Shown piece after piece: positions 17,523-25,572 of a stretch of DNA of 64,000 nucleotides. The DNA is from Neochlamydia sp. S13. Lineage in GTDB: Bacteria; Chlamydiota; Chlamydiia; Chlamydiales; Parachlamydiaceae. The first letter of the stretch is position 1. Each line of letters starts with the position of its first letter. The stretch spans positions 2,356,001 through 2,420,000 of the forward strand of contig NZ_AP017977.1 of the NCBI RefSeq assembly GCF_000648235.2, in the 5' to 3' direction. Made by a program: the position numbers and the translations under genes. Under the pieces are notes generated by a model. It was not told the DNA's origin, ran no database searches, and saw only the letters and a program-made list of their open reading frames with translations.

Positions 17523-19187
17523 CTATTCAACCTCTAGCAAATCTAAAAAGGCTTTTAACTGTTTAGAGCGGGTAGGATGGCGCATTTTCCTTAGGGCTTT
17601 GGCTTCAATTTGCCGAATACGTTCTCTAGTTACATTAAACTCTATTCCTACTTCTTCAAGCGTTTTAGGCTTACCATCTAATAATCCGAAACGTTGAATA
17701 AGAACTTTTCTTTCCCGATCCGTTAAGGTAGAGAGCACTTCATTCATCTTATCTTTCAAAATGGAGTATCCTGTGGCTTCTGCTGGTGAATCGGCAGCCG
17801 TATCTTCTAGGAAGTCTCCAAATTGGCTCTCTCCTCCATCACCTACTTCTGCTTGTAAAGAGATAGGATGCTGGGCAATCTTATAAATCTCACGCACACG
17901 CTCAGCAGTGATACCCAGCTCTACAGCAAGTTCTTCAGGATTGGGCTCTCTACCCGTTTCCATCATCAACTTTTTAGCGCCCCGTAAGACCTTGTTAATG
18001 GTTTCAATCATATGTACAGGTATGCGGATAGTCCTAGCTTGATCGGCGATAGCACGGGTAACAGCTTGGCGAATCCACCAAGTTGCATAGGTAGAAAATT
18101 TATAGCCACGTCGATACTCAAATTTTTCCACGGCTTTCATAAGGCCCATGTTACCTTCCTGAATCAAATCTAAAAAGGAAAGGCCTCTATTCGTATATTT
18201 TTTGGCGATAGAAATAACCAAACGTAAATTGGACTCGACCATTTCTCTTTTGGCTTCCTGACTTTTGTCCATCCAACGCTGCAGCATCCGTACGTCTTTT
18301 TTAAACTCTTCTAATGTCCTACCTGCGGCAATTTCACGTTTTTTAAGTTTTCGTTTGGCAGAGGCTAGCTTGGCAGCAGCAAATTTATTTCTTTCTGCCC
18401 GAGGAGTTAATTCTTGAATTTCTTTTTCTAATTGTAAAAAGCGGTCATAGGCTCTTAAGATAAGTTCGCCAAAGTCTTCAATAATGTTATGCCTAACATG
18501 AAAGCGACGTAAGTAAGCTTGAGTACGAATACGACATTTCTCTACTTCTTCTAATAGCGAGGGCTTATTCTCTTTATTTAGGTCAGGATCATCGATTTTT
18601 TTAAGAAGCTCTACTAGATGTTGCTCTTCCTGTTTGAGAAGAGCGCATAGTTTAGGTAAAAGATTAAGAAACTCTTGCTTATTAGGCACTTCTTTTTCTG
18701 CCACACACTTGTCAAAACGCTCTTTTCCTTGTAGCAAATATTGAGCAATTGCTATGGTCTCAGCAGTGGAGTAGCCAAAACGCATAATGATGCGTTCAAT
18801 TTGGATTTGCGCTTTTTCGATTCGTTTGGAAATTTCAACTTCCTCTTCCCGGCTTAAAAGGGGAACAGAGCCCATTTCTTTTAAGTACATTCTTACGGGA
18901 TCATCAGGAGTGCCTTCAGAACGTTTAGGAAGGCCTTCTAATTCTTTCGCTTCTTTCTTACGCTCCTTTTGGCGCTCAACTTCAGATTGATTAAGGATTT
19001 GGACGTCCATGCCACTTAAAAAGATCAACACTTGATCAATCTGCTCGGGCGAATCAAAAGACATGGGAAGAATATCGTTAATTTCCTCGTAGGTGATATA
19101 CCCTTGCTCTTTAGCAATGGAAACGAGTTCATCCACTTTCTGTTGATGTTGGTGAGAAAAATTGCTTTTAAAGTTATCTTTATTCAT
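17523..19187 (-). CDS. rpoD: Primary RNA polymerase sigma factor (sigma-66 type RpoD)
   Basis: The main sigma factor, which directs RNA polymerase to housekeeping promoters. It is 554 aa, close to chlamydial sigma-66 (about 570 aa). The order of regions is complete: N-terminal region 1.1 with a helix containing [15 protein letters not shown], region 1.2 ([19 protein letters not shown]), a charged non-conserved region, region 2 ([20 protein letters not shown], then [19 protein letters not shown]), region 3, and region 4 with the helix-turn-helix [19 protein letters not shown]. The divergent neighbour is the CoiA-like gene, with 278 bp between them. It is followed by a hairpin and the DinG-like helicase gene. 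Confidence 0.97.
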   Translation of the reverse strand: MNKDNFKSNFSHQHQQKVDELVSIAKEQGYITYEEINDILPMSFDSPEQIDQVLIFLSGMDVQILNQSEVERQKERKKEAKELEGLPKRSEGTPDDPVRMYLKEMGSVPLLSREEEVEISKRIEKAQIQIERIIMRFGYSTAETIAIAQYLLQGKERFDKCVAEKEVPNKQEFLNLLPKLCALLKQEEQHLVELLKKIDDPDLNKENKPSLLEEVEKCRIRTQAYLRRFHVRHNIIEDFGELILRAYDRFLQLEKEIQELTPRAERNKFAAAKLASAKRKLKKREIAAGRTLEEFKKDVRMLQRWMDKSQEAKREMVESNLRLVISIAKKYTNRGLSFLDLIQEGNMGLMKAVEKFEYRRGYKFSTYATWWIRQAVTRAIADQARTIRIPVHMIETINKVLRGAKKLMMETGREPNPEELAVELGITAERVREIYKIAQHPISLQAEVGDGGESQFGDFLEDTAADSPAEATGYSILKDKMNEVLSTLTDRERKVLIQRFGLLDGKPKTLEEVGIEFNVTRERIRQIEAKALRKMRHPTRSKQLKAFLDLLEVE

Positions 19188-19465
19188 GTTGCTTTTATGT
19201 AATGGTATTGACGAATTGCAAATTTTTTGTGTAATATGTGTTTAAAAGCCTTATTGAAAGGGTAGCTTTGTCGGCTCATAAAACGTTGAGAAAGTAATAT
19301 TACAATCAATATTTCCTTAAAAAGGGTATAGGAATATTTAACTATTATATTGATTTTTGTCAATCTATACCATCTTTTTCTTTTAAATAATGTCCCAGGG
19401 AAAAATCAACTTCATACTTGGATAAATGCATTTTGTCAAAAGATTTTTAAGCGAGCGAAAAAGTT

Positions 19466-20338
19466 ATGCACTTTTATGCCTTAGATGAAAAAGAAAATCT
19501 GGTGCCTGCTCATCAAGCAGATAAAAGTCTGCATTATTATTGTAGGGAGTGTCTAGGCCTCGTCAAATCGCGGGGAGGCCTTTTAAGACAGATGCACTTT
19601 TACCATCTAGAGCCCAATCGATCCTGTCGACAAAATGGCAAATCCCTTGTCCAATTACAGGTGCAGCATTATTTACAAAATTGCTTACCTGATTGTGAAT
19701 TAGAGAAAGAATTTCCTCTTATCAATCGCATTGCAGATGTGTACTGGGAAAAAGAGGGCTTAATAATAGAAATTCAATGCTCCTCCATCTCTGCCCGTGA
19801 AATAGAGGAGCGCAATCAAGATTATGCTAGAATAGGTTATCAAGTTCTTTGGATATTACACGATCGCTTATTCAATCGCCATCGTTTAACAGCCGCTGAA
19901 TATTTTCTACAAGACTCCTTACATTATTTTACCAATATCGATTCCGAAGGAGTAGGATATATTTATGACCAATGGGATAGAATAGAAAAAGGCAAGCGTG
20001 CGCTTACTCTAGGCTTTCGAAAAGTAAATTTTTTCTCTTACCACTCTCATCTTAAAGAATCCTTGGCTTTAGGTAGCTATCCACCTTGGATAAAAAAAAG
20101 GCTGGAATCATGGAGAGGATATTTTACAGGCGATTATTTGGACTATTTCTTAAACATGCAAGAATCAGAAAAAGCTGCTTTATTGTCAGCTCTTTCAGTA
20201 GATGAGCAATCAGGAATTATGCAAGTAGAAGAAAACCTCCAGCCAGGGGTAAAAAGAAAGTTAAAAAAATTAATCCGTCTAATTAGCTTTTCGTATCGCT
20301 TAGGATTAAATTTTATCCTTGAGAAATTAGCAAAATAA
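19466..20338 (+). CDS. CoiA-like competence protein / nuclease
   Basis: A 290-aa protein of the CoiA family, first known as a competence-induced factor needed for processing incoming DNA. The N-terminus has a zinc-binding-like YYCRECLGLVKSR with HFYHLE downstream (residues 25-52). The nuclease-like core (PD-(D/E)xK type) is seen as RIADVYW and IIEIQCSSIS with the following REIEERNQDY helix (about residues 88-122), typical of CoiA. The C-terminus is helical. It is encoded alone, divergent from rpoD and convergent with rpsT. In an obligate intracellular bacterium it may serve recombination or DNA uptake between co-infecting cells, which is inference. Confidence 0.8.
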   Translation: MHFYALDEKENLVPAHQADKSLHYYCRECLGLVKSRGGLLRQMHFYHLEPNRSCRQNGKSLVQLQVQHYLQNCLPDCELEKEFPLINRIADVYWEKEGLIIEIQCSSISAREIEERNQDYARIGYQVLWILHDRLFNRHRLTAAEYFLQDSLHYFTNIDSEGVGYIYDQWDRIEKGKRALTLGFRKVNFFSYHSHLKESLALGSYPPWIKKRLESWRGYFTGDYLDYFLNMQESEKAALLSALSVDEQSGIMQVEENLQPGVKRKLKKLIRLISFSYRLGLNFILEKLAK

Positions 20339-20403
20339 TATTGCTGCGGAGCAATTGCCCTTTATCTTCTAAAATTTATCGTGCAAGTGCTTCGCAAAGG
20401 TGT

Positions 20404-20694
20404 TTATAAGGCTTTAGCCGCGCGAGCAGCAAAACGTGCTTTAGTGCGATTAGCTTTATTAACTTTATAGACGCCTTTTTTTACACCTTTATCCATTAGG
20501 CTGTAAATTTCACTTAAATGCTTATGATTTAATGCCGCATCTTTTTTGGAAAGATTTTCTTCTAGAGCACGTACCGCTGTTCTGACTTGCGATTTAAACA
20601 CTCTATTAATCTGATTTCTTTTGATACTTTGAAGATCTCTTTTTAATGCCGACGAACGTTTTTCTTTTTTTTTCTCGCTAGGTGCTTGAGCCAT
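20404..20694 (-). CDS. rpsT: 30S ribosomal protein S20
   Basis: Small basic protein that binds 16S rRNA early in 30S assembly. It is 96 aa with the typical Lys/Arg-rich helices: SALKRDLQSIKRNQINRVFK, a central AVRALEENLSKKDA, and the C-terminal GVYKVNKANRTKARFAARA. The length and motif order are normal for bacterial S20. It is transcribed on its own, convergent with the CoiA-like gene and divergent from the pseudouridine synthase gene. Confidence 0.95.
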   Translation of the reverse strand: MAQAPSEKKKEKRSSALKRDLQSIKRNQINRVFKSQVRTAVRALEENLSKKDAALNHKHLSEIYSLMDKGVKKGVYKVNKANRTKARFAARAAKAL

Positions 20695-20834
20695 TTTCCC
20701 TCTTAAATGTTTAATGACATAAATTTATATAAGAAGAAATTATAGGCATTACTGTATAATTCGTCAAAGCCAAACTGAAATGCTTGGTATTAAAAACATT
20801 TACCCTTAATAGCATTAAGCTCAAGAAGTATCGT

Positions 20835-21680
20835 ATGAAACTTACCTTAGACCAAAATCTTTCATTGTTAGACGCCTTAACTCTTTTATCCCCAAATAGT
20901 TCTAAAACAACTCTACGCTCCTGGTTAAAAGAGGGACGGGTGTATGTCGATGAAAGTGTAGAAAAAGTCAGTAGCAAGCTGATTAAAAAAAATCAAACAA
21001 TTACCGTAGGAGCAAGGCCAGATCCTTATATACAAGATTTACGGATATTATATGAAGATTCTCATTTAATAGTGATTGATAAGCCTTCGGGTTTATTAAG
21101 TGTGACTAGCGCTTTTGAAAAAGATAACACCGCGCATGCTCTTTTAAAAAAACATTTTCGTCCGCGTAAGGTCTATGTTGTTCATCGGTTGGATCAAGAT
21201 ACTTCTGGTGTGATGTTATTTGCTTTTTCAGAAAGGGCTTATGAAAAATTAAAAGCAATTTTTGCGGAACACCATATTGTAAGAGAATATATAGCTATTG
21301 TAGAAGGCCGTATGGAACAATCCCAAGGCAAATGGGAATCCTACCTTTATGAGGATGAAAATTATTTTGTACACTCTTCTTTAAATCCAGAGCGTGGTCG
21401 TTTAGCTATCACGCATTATCAGGTTATAGAAATGAGTAAGCACTATTCCTTAGTAAAATTTACTCTAGAAACAGGAAGAAAAAATCAAATTCGCGTTCAA
21501 TGTAAAGCTGCAGGCCATCCTGTGCTAGGAGATCTTAAGTATGGTTCTTCGGTTACTCCTGTGCGCAGGCTATGCTTGCATGCTCAAGGGTTAGGATTTA
21601 ATCATCCTATCAATGGCAAACATATGCAATTTAAATCTTCTCTTCCACAAGCTTTTAAAAAATATTTTAAAAATGCATAA
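20835..21680 (+). CDS. RluA-family pseudouridine synthase with S4 domain
   Basis: A 281-aa enzyme that isomerises specific uridines in rRNA (or tRNA) to pseudouridine. I chose the ATG at 20835 because the protein then starts right before the S4 RNA-binding domain (residues about 1-62, including SWLKEGRVYVDE). An upstream TTG at 20784 would add 17 residues without family support. The catalytic domain has ILYEDSHLIVIDKPSGLLSV and VVHRLDQDTSGVMLFA, where the Asp of HRLDQDTSG is catalytic, and the C-terminal GRKNQIRVQCKAAGHPVLGD. It is close to the RluD/RluC group; the exact target cannot be told. It overlaps the next gene by 8 bp. Confidence 0.92.
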   Translation: MKLTLDQNLSLLDALTLLSPNSSKTTLRSWLKEGRVYVDESVEKVSSKLIKKNQTITVGARPDPYIQDLRILYEDSHLIVIDKPSGLLSVTSAFEKDNTAHALLKKHFRPRKVYVVHRLDQDTSGVMLFAFSERAYEKLKAIFAEHHIVREYIAIVEGRMEQSQGKWESYLYEDENYFVHSSLNPERGRLAITHYQVIEMSKHYSLVKFTLETGRKNQIRVQCKAAGHPVLGDLKYGSSVTPVRRLCLHAQGLGFNHPINGKHMQFKSSLPQAFKKYFKNA

Positions 21681-22116
21681 AAATCTGTTGTGGCTTTCCT
21701 TTTTATCTTTAGCCGCAGGCGTGGTAGGTTGGTTTACTTTTCGAGCGCTTTATTTGACCTGTTTTTACCTAGCTTTTACGGCCTCTGCTCCTATAGAAAA
21801 CATTCAATGGGCCATCGAGCCACTAAGCGAAGATCGTGTGGTAGTTAAAGCAGACTATCGCTTTACGGTGAATAATAAAGAATATTACGGAAAAACTTTA
21901 TTTAAAAATGATGCTTATCGAAATCCCTGGGCAGCAGAAGAAGCTTTAAAAGCATATAAAGGCCGTAAGCAAAGGGTTTGGTATTCCCCTGTACATCCTC
22001 AATATTCTTCTTTAGATCAATCTTTCCCCTTTAAAGAAAACATTTATGCAATCATTTTATGGATTCTATTGCTTTATTTTTTTAGGATAGGATGGTATGT
22101 AGCCAAGCATACATGA
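21673..22116 (+). CDS. DUF3592-like two-TM membrane protein
   Basis: A 147-aa protein with a transmembrane segment at each end and about 85 residues between them on one side of the membrane. I chose the ATG at 21673, which overlaps the pseudouridine synthase stop by 8 bp; the in-frame ATG at 21613 would give a longer overlap and break the hydrophobic start. The middle part has the layout of DUF3592 proteins: a beta-rich YRFTVNNKEYYGKTLF, then RKQRVWYSPVHPQYSSLD, with the usual Y-x-P-x-x-P near the second membrane segment. Function is unknown. It is probably translationally coupled to the synthase gene. Confidence 0.7.
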   Translation: MHKNLLWLSFLSLAAGVVGWFTFRALYLTCFYLAFTASAPIENIQWAIEPLSEDRVVVKADYRFTVNNKEYYGKTLFKNDAYRNPWAAEEALKAYKGRKQRVWYSPVHPQYSSLDQSFPFKENIYAIILWILLLYFFRIGWYVAKHT

Positions 22117-22535
22117 GCGTTTACTACTGTAGCTAATATATTAGAAAAAGGTACTAATAAAAATTATTAGCCTACAACAAAAGATTTCAGGGGGCACTAG
22201 TTTTTTCCCTTCCCTCGTTATATAGAGAAACTTTTTAATAACCTTTCTCAGCCGCGGGCTTCTAATTTTTATAAGATTTAATTATAAGCTAGTTGATCGT
22301 GGCAGAACTCATAAAGGCCTTGCCTTGTAGCCAAGCGCTAATGCTAGCCTTTCTTCCTCTTGAGATTGGCTAAGAATAAATGTAAAAAGTTACTTCGGCA
22401 TTAAATCTCTTCAAAAAATTTAAAGATTTATTTTATTTTGATTTTAAGGGAAATAATGTAAAAAATTAATGTTGAGGTTTAAACTTATTAATCCTTCTGG
22501 CAAGATATCTTCTTAATATTTAATAAATTGAATTT
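22117..22535. other. Gene-free spacer
   Basis: About 420 bases between the DUF3592-like gene and the PAS protein gene. Many stops occur in all frames and I see no RNA gene, transposon fragment or strong terminator. The last 100 bases are AT-rich and probably carry the promoter of the downstream gene. Confidence 0.45.
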
Positions 22536-23768
22536 ATGTATAAATCCTATAGCTCACGTTACACCATCTTACTGATCATTATTGCCTTCTACCTTTTGCC
22601 TATAATGCTTTTGAGTAGCTATGGGAGGCTGTATATGCCCGTGCAAAAAGGATGGAATTTACTGGCTTTTGGAATATTCTGTAGTAGTATAGGGCTTCTA
22701 GGGATTTTTTGGATGATGTGTCGTTTAAGCCATAAAGCCGAGCATGGTACAAGGGATAATCATTTATCTGCTGCAGAGGCTTCAGAGTTTTCCCCTAAGC
22801 AGTCCAATATTGTTGAGCTGGACATGACTCAAGCCAAAGCGCTAGAAGATCTTCAAGAACAGTATAATGAATTACATGAACATGTACTGGCTGTTCAGAA
22901 AGATTTAGAGGCAAAAACTAAAGAATTGCTGGAAAGAGAACAGAATAATCAGCATTTACAAGAAAAGCTTAGTGCTTCTGCAGCAGAGTATGAAATGAGC
23001 AAGCAGGCTTATGAATCCGCTTTAGACCAGCAAAAATTGCTTTTAGTCGATTCTCAAAAAACAATCACTGAGCAGCGCGAATGCATTGATAAAAAATTGC
23101 AGCAAATTGCTCAGCTAGAGATTAAAGTGTCGGATTTGACGTATGAAATTAAAACCTTGATTCAGTTAGCAGAAATTGAAAATCAAAGCATGCCTATTTA
23201 CTCGAGTCTGCCTTTAGAGCAGGCAGGCTCTATCTATCCTCCTCTTTCTGACATATTTGAAGAAGAAATTTCCTGTCTTCCCGAAAAAAAAGTTCGAAAT
23301 AGCATTCAAGCCAATATACAATTAAAACGCTGCATTGACATTGCCCAAAAAATTACAGGAGCAAGTCATTACTATAACACTTCTTCACGCTTTAAAGATT
23401 TGGCTGTCGATAATTATACTCTAGATTTAAGACGCCTCTTTGATAGTTTACGAGCAGAAAATGCCAGCGCAATTATTTTTTATTCTCAAAAAGAAAATAA
23501 AATTTTATTTGTTAATAATCAATGCAGGAGCCTGCTAGGCTGGAGTCCAGATAAATTTGTTCAGAGCTTTAATGAAATTGTAGAGCCGAGCAAAGATATT
23601 TGGAGGCAGGGTATTGCCAGTTTAGCTATTAAAAATGACAATCATATCAGCCTGAAGATGAAATCTAAAGCAGGAGCACAGGTAGAGGTTCATGCTCTAT
23701 TAGGCATCATCCCTACTGGTATTTTTCGCTATCATGTGCTAGGCATCTTATACTCTTCCTTATCTTAA
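22536..23768 (+). CDS. Membrane-anchored coiled-coil protein with C-terminal PAS domain
   Basis: A 410-aa protein. Two transmembrane helices lie at the N-terminus (about residues 10-30 and 41-63). A long Glu/Gln/Lys-rich coiled-coil follows (about 90-210). After a linker, the C-terminal ~110 residues look like a PAS sensor domain: an AIIFYSQKENKILFVNNQCR start, LLGWSPDKFVQSF helix, and LKMKSKAGAQVEVHALLGII strand pair. No kinase, cyclase or HTH domain is attached, so any signal must pass to a partner. It is preceded by a 420-bp gene-free spacer and followed by rsmD. I do not know its role; it may be a sensor scaffold. The PAS call is judged by eye. Confidence 0.65.
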   Translation: MYKSYSSRYTILLIIIAFYLLPIMLLSSYGRLYMPVQKGWNLLAFGIFCSSIGLLGIFWMMCRLSHKAEHGTRDNHLSAAEASEFSPKQSNIVELDMTQAKALEDLQEQYNELHEHVLAVQKDLEAKTKELLEREQNNQHLQEKLSASAAEYEMSKQAYESALDQQKLLLVDSQKTITEQRECIDKKLQQIAQLEIKVSDLTYEIKTLIQLAEIENQSMPIYSSLPLEQAGSIYPPLSDIFEEEISCLPEKKVRNSIQANIQLKRCIDIAQKITGASHYYNTSSRFKDLAVDNYTLDLRRLFDSLRAENASAIIFYSQKENKILFVNNQCRSLLGWSPDKFVQSFNEIVEPSKDIWRQGIASLAIKNDNHISLKMKSKAGAQVEVHALLGIIPTGIFRYHVLGILYSSLS

Positions 23769-23849
23769 ATAAAAAGGACAATAAATTTTCTCATAAGTAA
23801 AAAAATTTAGTTTTTTTGTCGAGGGAAAATTAATTTTTTAAAGTCATTT

Positions 23850-24434
23850 ATGTTATATATCATTGCAGGTCGCTATAAAAACAGGAAAATTCAGTTTCCT
23901 AAACATACTCTCACTCGGCCCACCACCAATAAGCTACGGGGAGCTCTCTTTAATATTTGTCAAACTTATATAGAAGACGCTTCTTTTTTAGATCTTTTTT
24001 GTGGATCAGGGGCGATGGGGCTAGAAGCTATAAGCAGAGGGGCGGCTCAAGCAACCTTTGTAGATGAAGCTAAAGCAAGCCTCCAATGTGTGCGTGAGAA
24101 TATACAATCTTTAGGGGTAGAAAAGCAAGTCCGCCCCTTATGGGGAGAGGCTAGGGCTGTGTTAAAAAAGCTAGCAAAGCAAGGAGAGCAGTTTGATATC
24201 ATTTATATTGACCCTCCTTACGAAACTAAGGGTTTATCAGAAGAGATCATCAGCATGATAGATGAAAGTAACCTGTTAAAGGTTGAAGGAATGTTATTTA
24301 TTGAAGAAAGCAAAGCACTGCTAATAGATAAAGAGAAATGGCTTACCTTGCAATTAGAAAGTGCGCGAAAGATGGGGTGTACCCAACTTATACAGTTTAA
24401 AAAGATTAGCTGTCCTCAATCCCCCCTGCTTTAA
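23850..24434 (+). CDS. rsmD: 16S rRNA (guanine966-N2)-methyltransferase RsmD
   Basis: A 194-aa SAM-dependent methyltransferase that modifies G966 of 16S rRNA in the 30S particle. The family's N-terminus (IIAGRYKNRKIQFP and TRPTTNKLRGALFNI) is present. Then come SAM-binding motif I (FLDLFCGSGAMGLEAISRGA) and the catalytic DPPY motif (IIYIDPPYE). The length fits the family. It ends 97 bp before the inverted repeat of an insertion sequence, and the tail looks complete. Confidence 0.93.
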   Translation: MLYIIAGRYKNRKIQFPKHTLTRPTTNKLRGALFNICQTYIEDASFLDLFCGSGAMGLEAISRGAAQATFVDEAKASLQCVRENIQSLGVEKQVRPLWGEARAVLKKLAKQGEQFDIIYIDPPYETKGLSEEIISMIDESNLLKVEGMLFIEESKALLIDKEKWLTLQLESARKMGCTQLIQFKKISCPQSPLL

Positions 24435-24530
24435 GAAAAGTTTTTTTTCTAGGATAAGGTAAAAAATAAATTTTACTTAACCACAGCTGGATCTACAGTT
24501 GAATTAGCTTTTTTCTTTTAGTTAGGCAAT

Positions 24531-24547
24531 AGACCTCTTTCGAAACT
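24531..24547 (+). repeat. Terminal inverted repeat of the IS (left)
   Basis: AGACCTCTTTCGAAACT, identical to the reverse complement of 25428-25444. Its last base is the first base of the transposase stop codon on the other strand. With one more base each side (T/A) the match extends to 18 bp. Confidence 0.9.
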
Positions 24548-25373
24548 CACGTATTTAATTCCCAGTTATAGATTGCTGCAATCAAGTTGAAGCGAAGTGC
24601 AAATCTTTTACGTCTATTTCTGTAGCGATCGGCTATAATTTTAAAGCGCTTAAGGAGGCCAATCACGTTTTCATTGGCAACTCTTTCTCTGGATAAACTT
24701 TGGTTTGTTCTTTTATCCTCTTGAGTTAAAGGCTTCTTCTTACTTTTTTTCTTGGGCATCTGGGTTTGGGCATGCAGCTTTGTTAATCCTTGATATCCTG
24801 AATCGGTTAACACTCTTATTTGTGGATTGATTTTAACCTGAGATTCTTTGAATAGCCTAAAATCATGCTTTTTGCCGTTGCCAAATGAGGTACAAATTAC
24901 TTTTTTACTCTTCTTATCGACTACAACTTGGGTCTTTAGGGTATGTTTTTTCTTTTTCCCTGAATAATAGCGCTTTTGTTTTTTTTAGGGCGCTCAATAG
25001 GCGTTTCTGTAGCATCAACCAAAATAACCTCATATTCCGTATCGCTTTTCAAAAGCTCTTTACGTCCCGGTAAAGCAAAATCTGGATGCTTGATTAACGT
25101 ATCTTCAATCCATTTCACCGCTTTATAAGCTGAGCTTTCACTGATTCCATAGCTTTGACTAATATGGAAATAGGTCCTATATTCTCGCATATATTCCAAG
25201 GTCATTAGCAGCATGTCTTCTAAACGTAGTTTATATTTACGCCCGCCTTTAATCTTCTTGGCCGCATCGGCTTGCTGTAAAATTTGCACCATCTTATCAA
25301 AGGTACCACGCTTTACTCCTGTCAATCTGCGAAATCGTTCATCATCTAATTTCTCTATCTTATCAAATTTCAT
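24547..25373 (-). CDS. IS5-type transposase made by -1 frameshifting (orfA-orfB)
   Basis: DDE transposase in two frames. OrfA (25373 down to 24936, 145 aa) holds the helix-turn-helix part (SYGISESSAYKAVKWIE) and the first catalytic Asp in VILVDATETPIERP. OrfB (ending at 24547) holds TLKTQVVVDKKSKKVICTSF, the second Asp in VLTDSGYQGL and the Glu in NENVIGLLKRFKI. The join at the A-AAA-AAC heptamer (24978-24984) makes a protein of about 275 aa, reading IERPKKN then QKRYYSGKKKKHTLK, as in full-length relatives. The nucleotide count fits exactly one -1 shift. Without the shift a 145-aa product forms, which may act as a regulator. A single-base mutation is the alternative. Confidence 0.8.
24978..24984 (-). 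other. A-AAA-AAC slippery heptamer
   Basis: On the minus strand the sequence CCT-AAA-AAA-AAC contains the canonical -1 heptamer in the correct phase relative to orfA. Slipping back one base leaves orfA and enters orfB. Such heptamers are well known from IS elements with split transposase genes. Confidence 0.75.
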
Positions 25374-25427
25374 GGTGCCTCCTTTAAATGTTGAGTTACC
25401 ATTTTACTAAAATTTACATTTTATTCC

Positions 25428-25444
25428 AGTTTCGAAAGAGGTCT
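25428..25444 (-). repeat. Terminal inverted repeat of the IS (right)
   Basis: AGTTTCGAAAGAGGTCT on the plus strand, the exact complement of the left end. It lies 54 bp upstream of the transposase start, so it may overlap the transposase promoter. Confidence 0.9.
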
Positions 25445-25572
25445 AATTTTGCTCTTTTTTGTTTCTTAAAATTGTTCCTTATCTCAATCAAAATAGCATC
25501 TACTCCACATATTTTTTGACTTTACTTCCCCTAAAATATTAAACTCATTCATTAACTCGAGGTAAAGAACGC

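Larger units (their letters stand above)
24531..25444 (-). mobile_element. Intact-looking IS5-type insertion sequence, 914 bp
   Basis: A complete insertion sequence with perfect 17-bp terminal inverted repeats (AGACCTCTTTCGAAACT at 24531-24547 and its complement at 25428-25444). Both ends are flanked by AAT (24528-24530 and 25445-25447), a possible 3-bp target duplication. The single transposase gene on the minus strand is split into two overlapping frames joined by a -1 slippery heptamer. All three catalytic residues can be identified. Unlike the other transposase genes in this window it carries no random stops, so it is probably a recent and still competent element. The exact IS name was not assigned. 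Confidence 0.88.
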
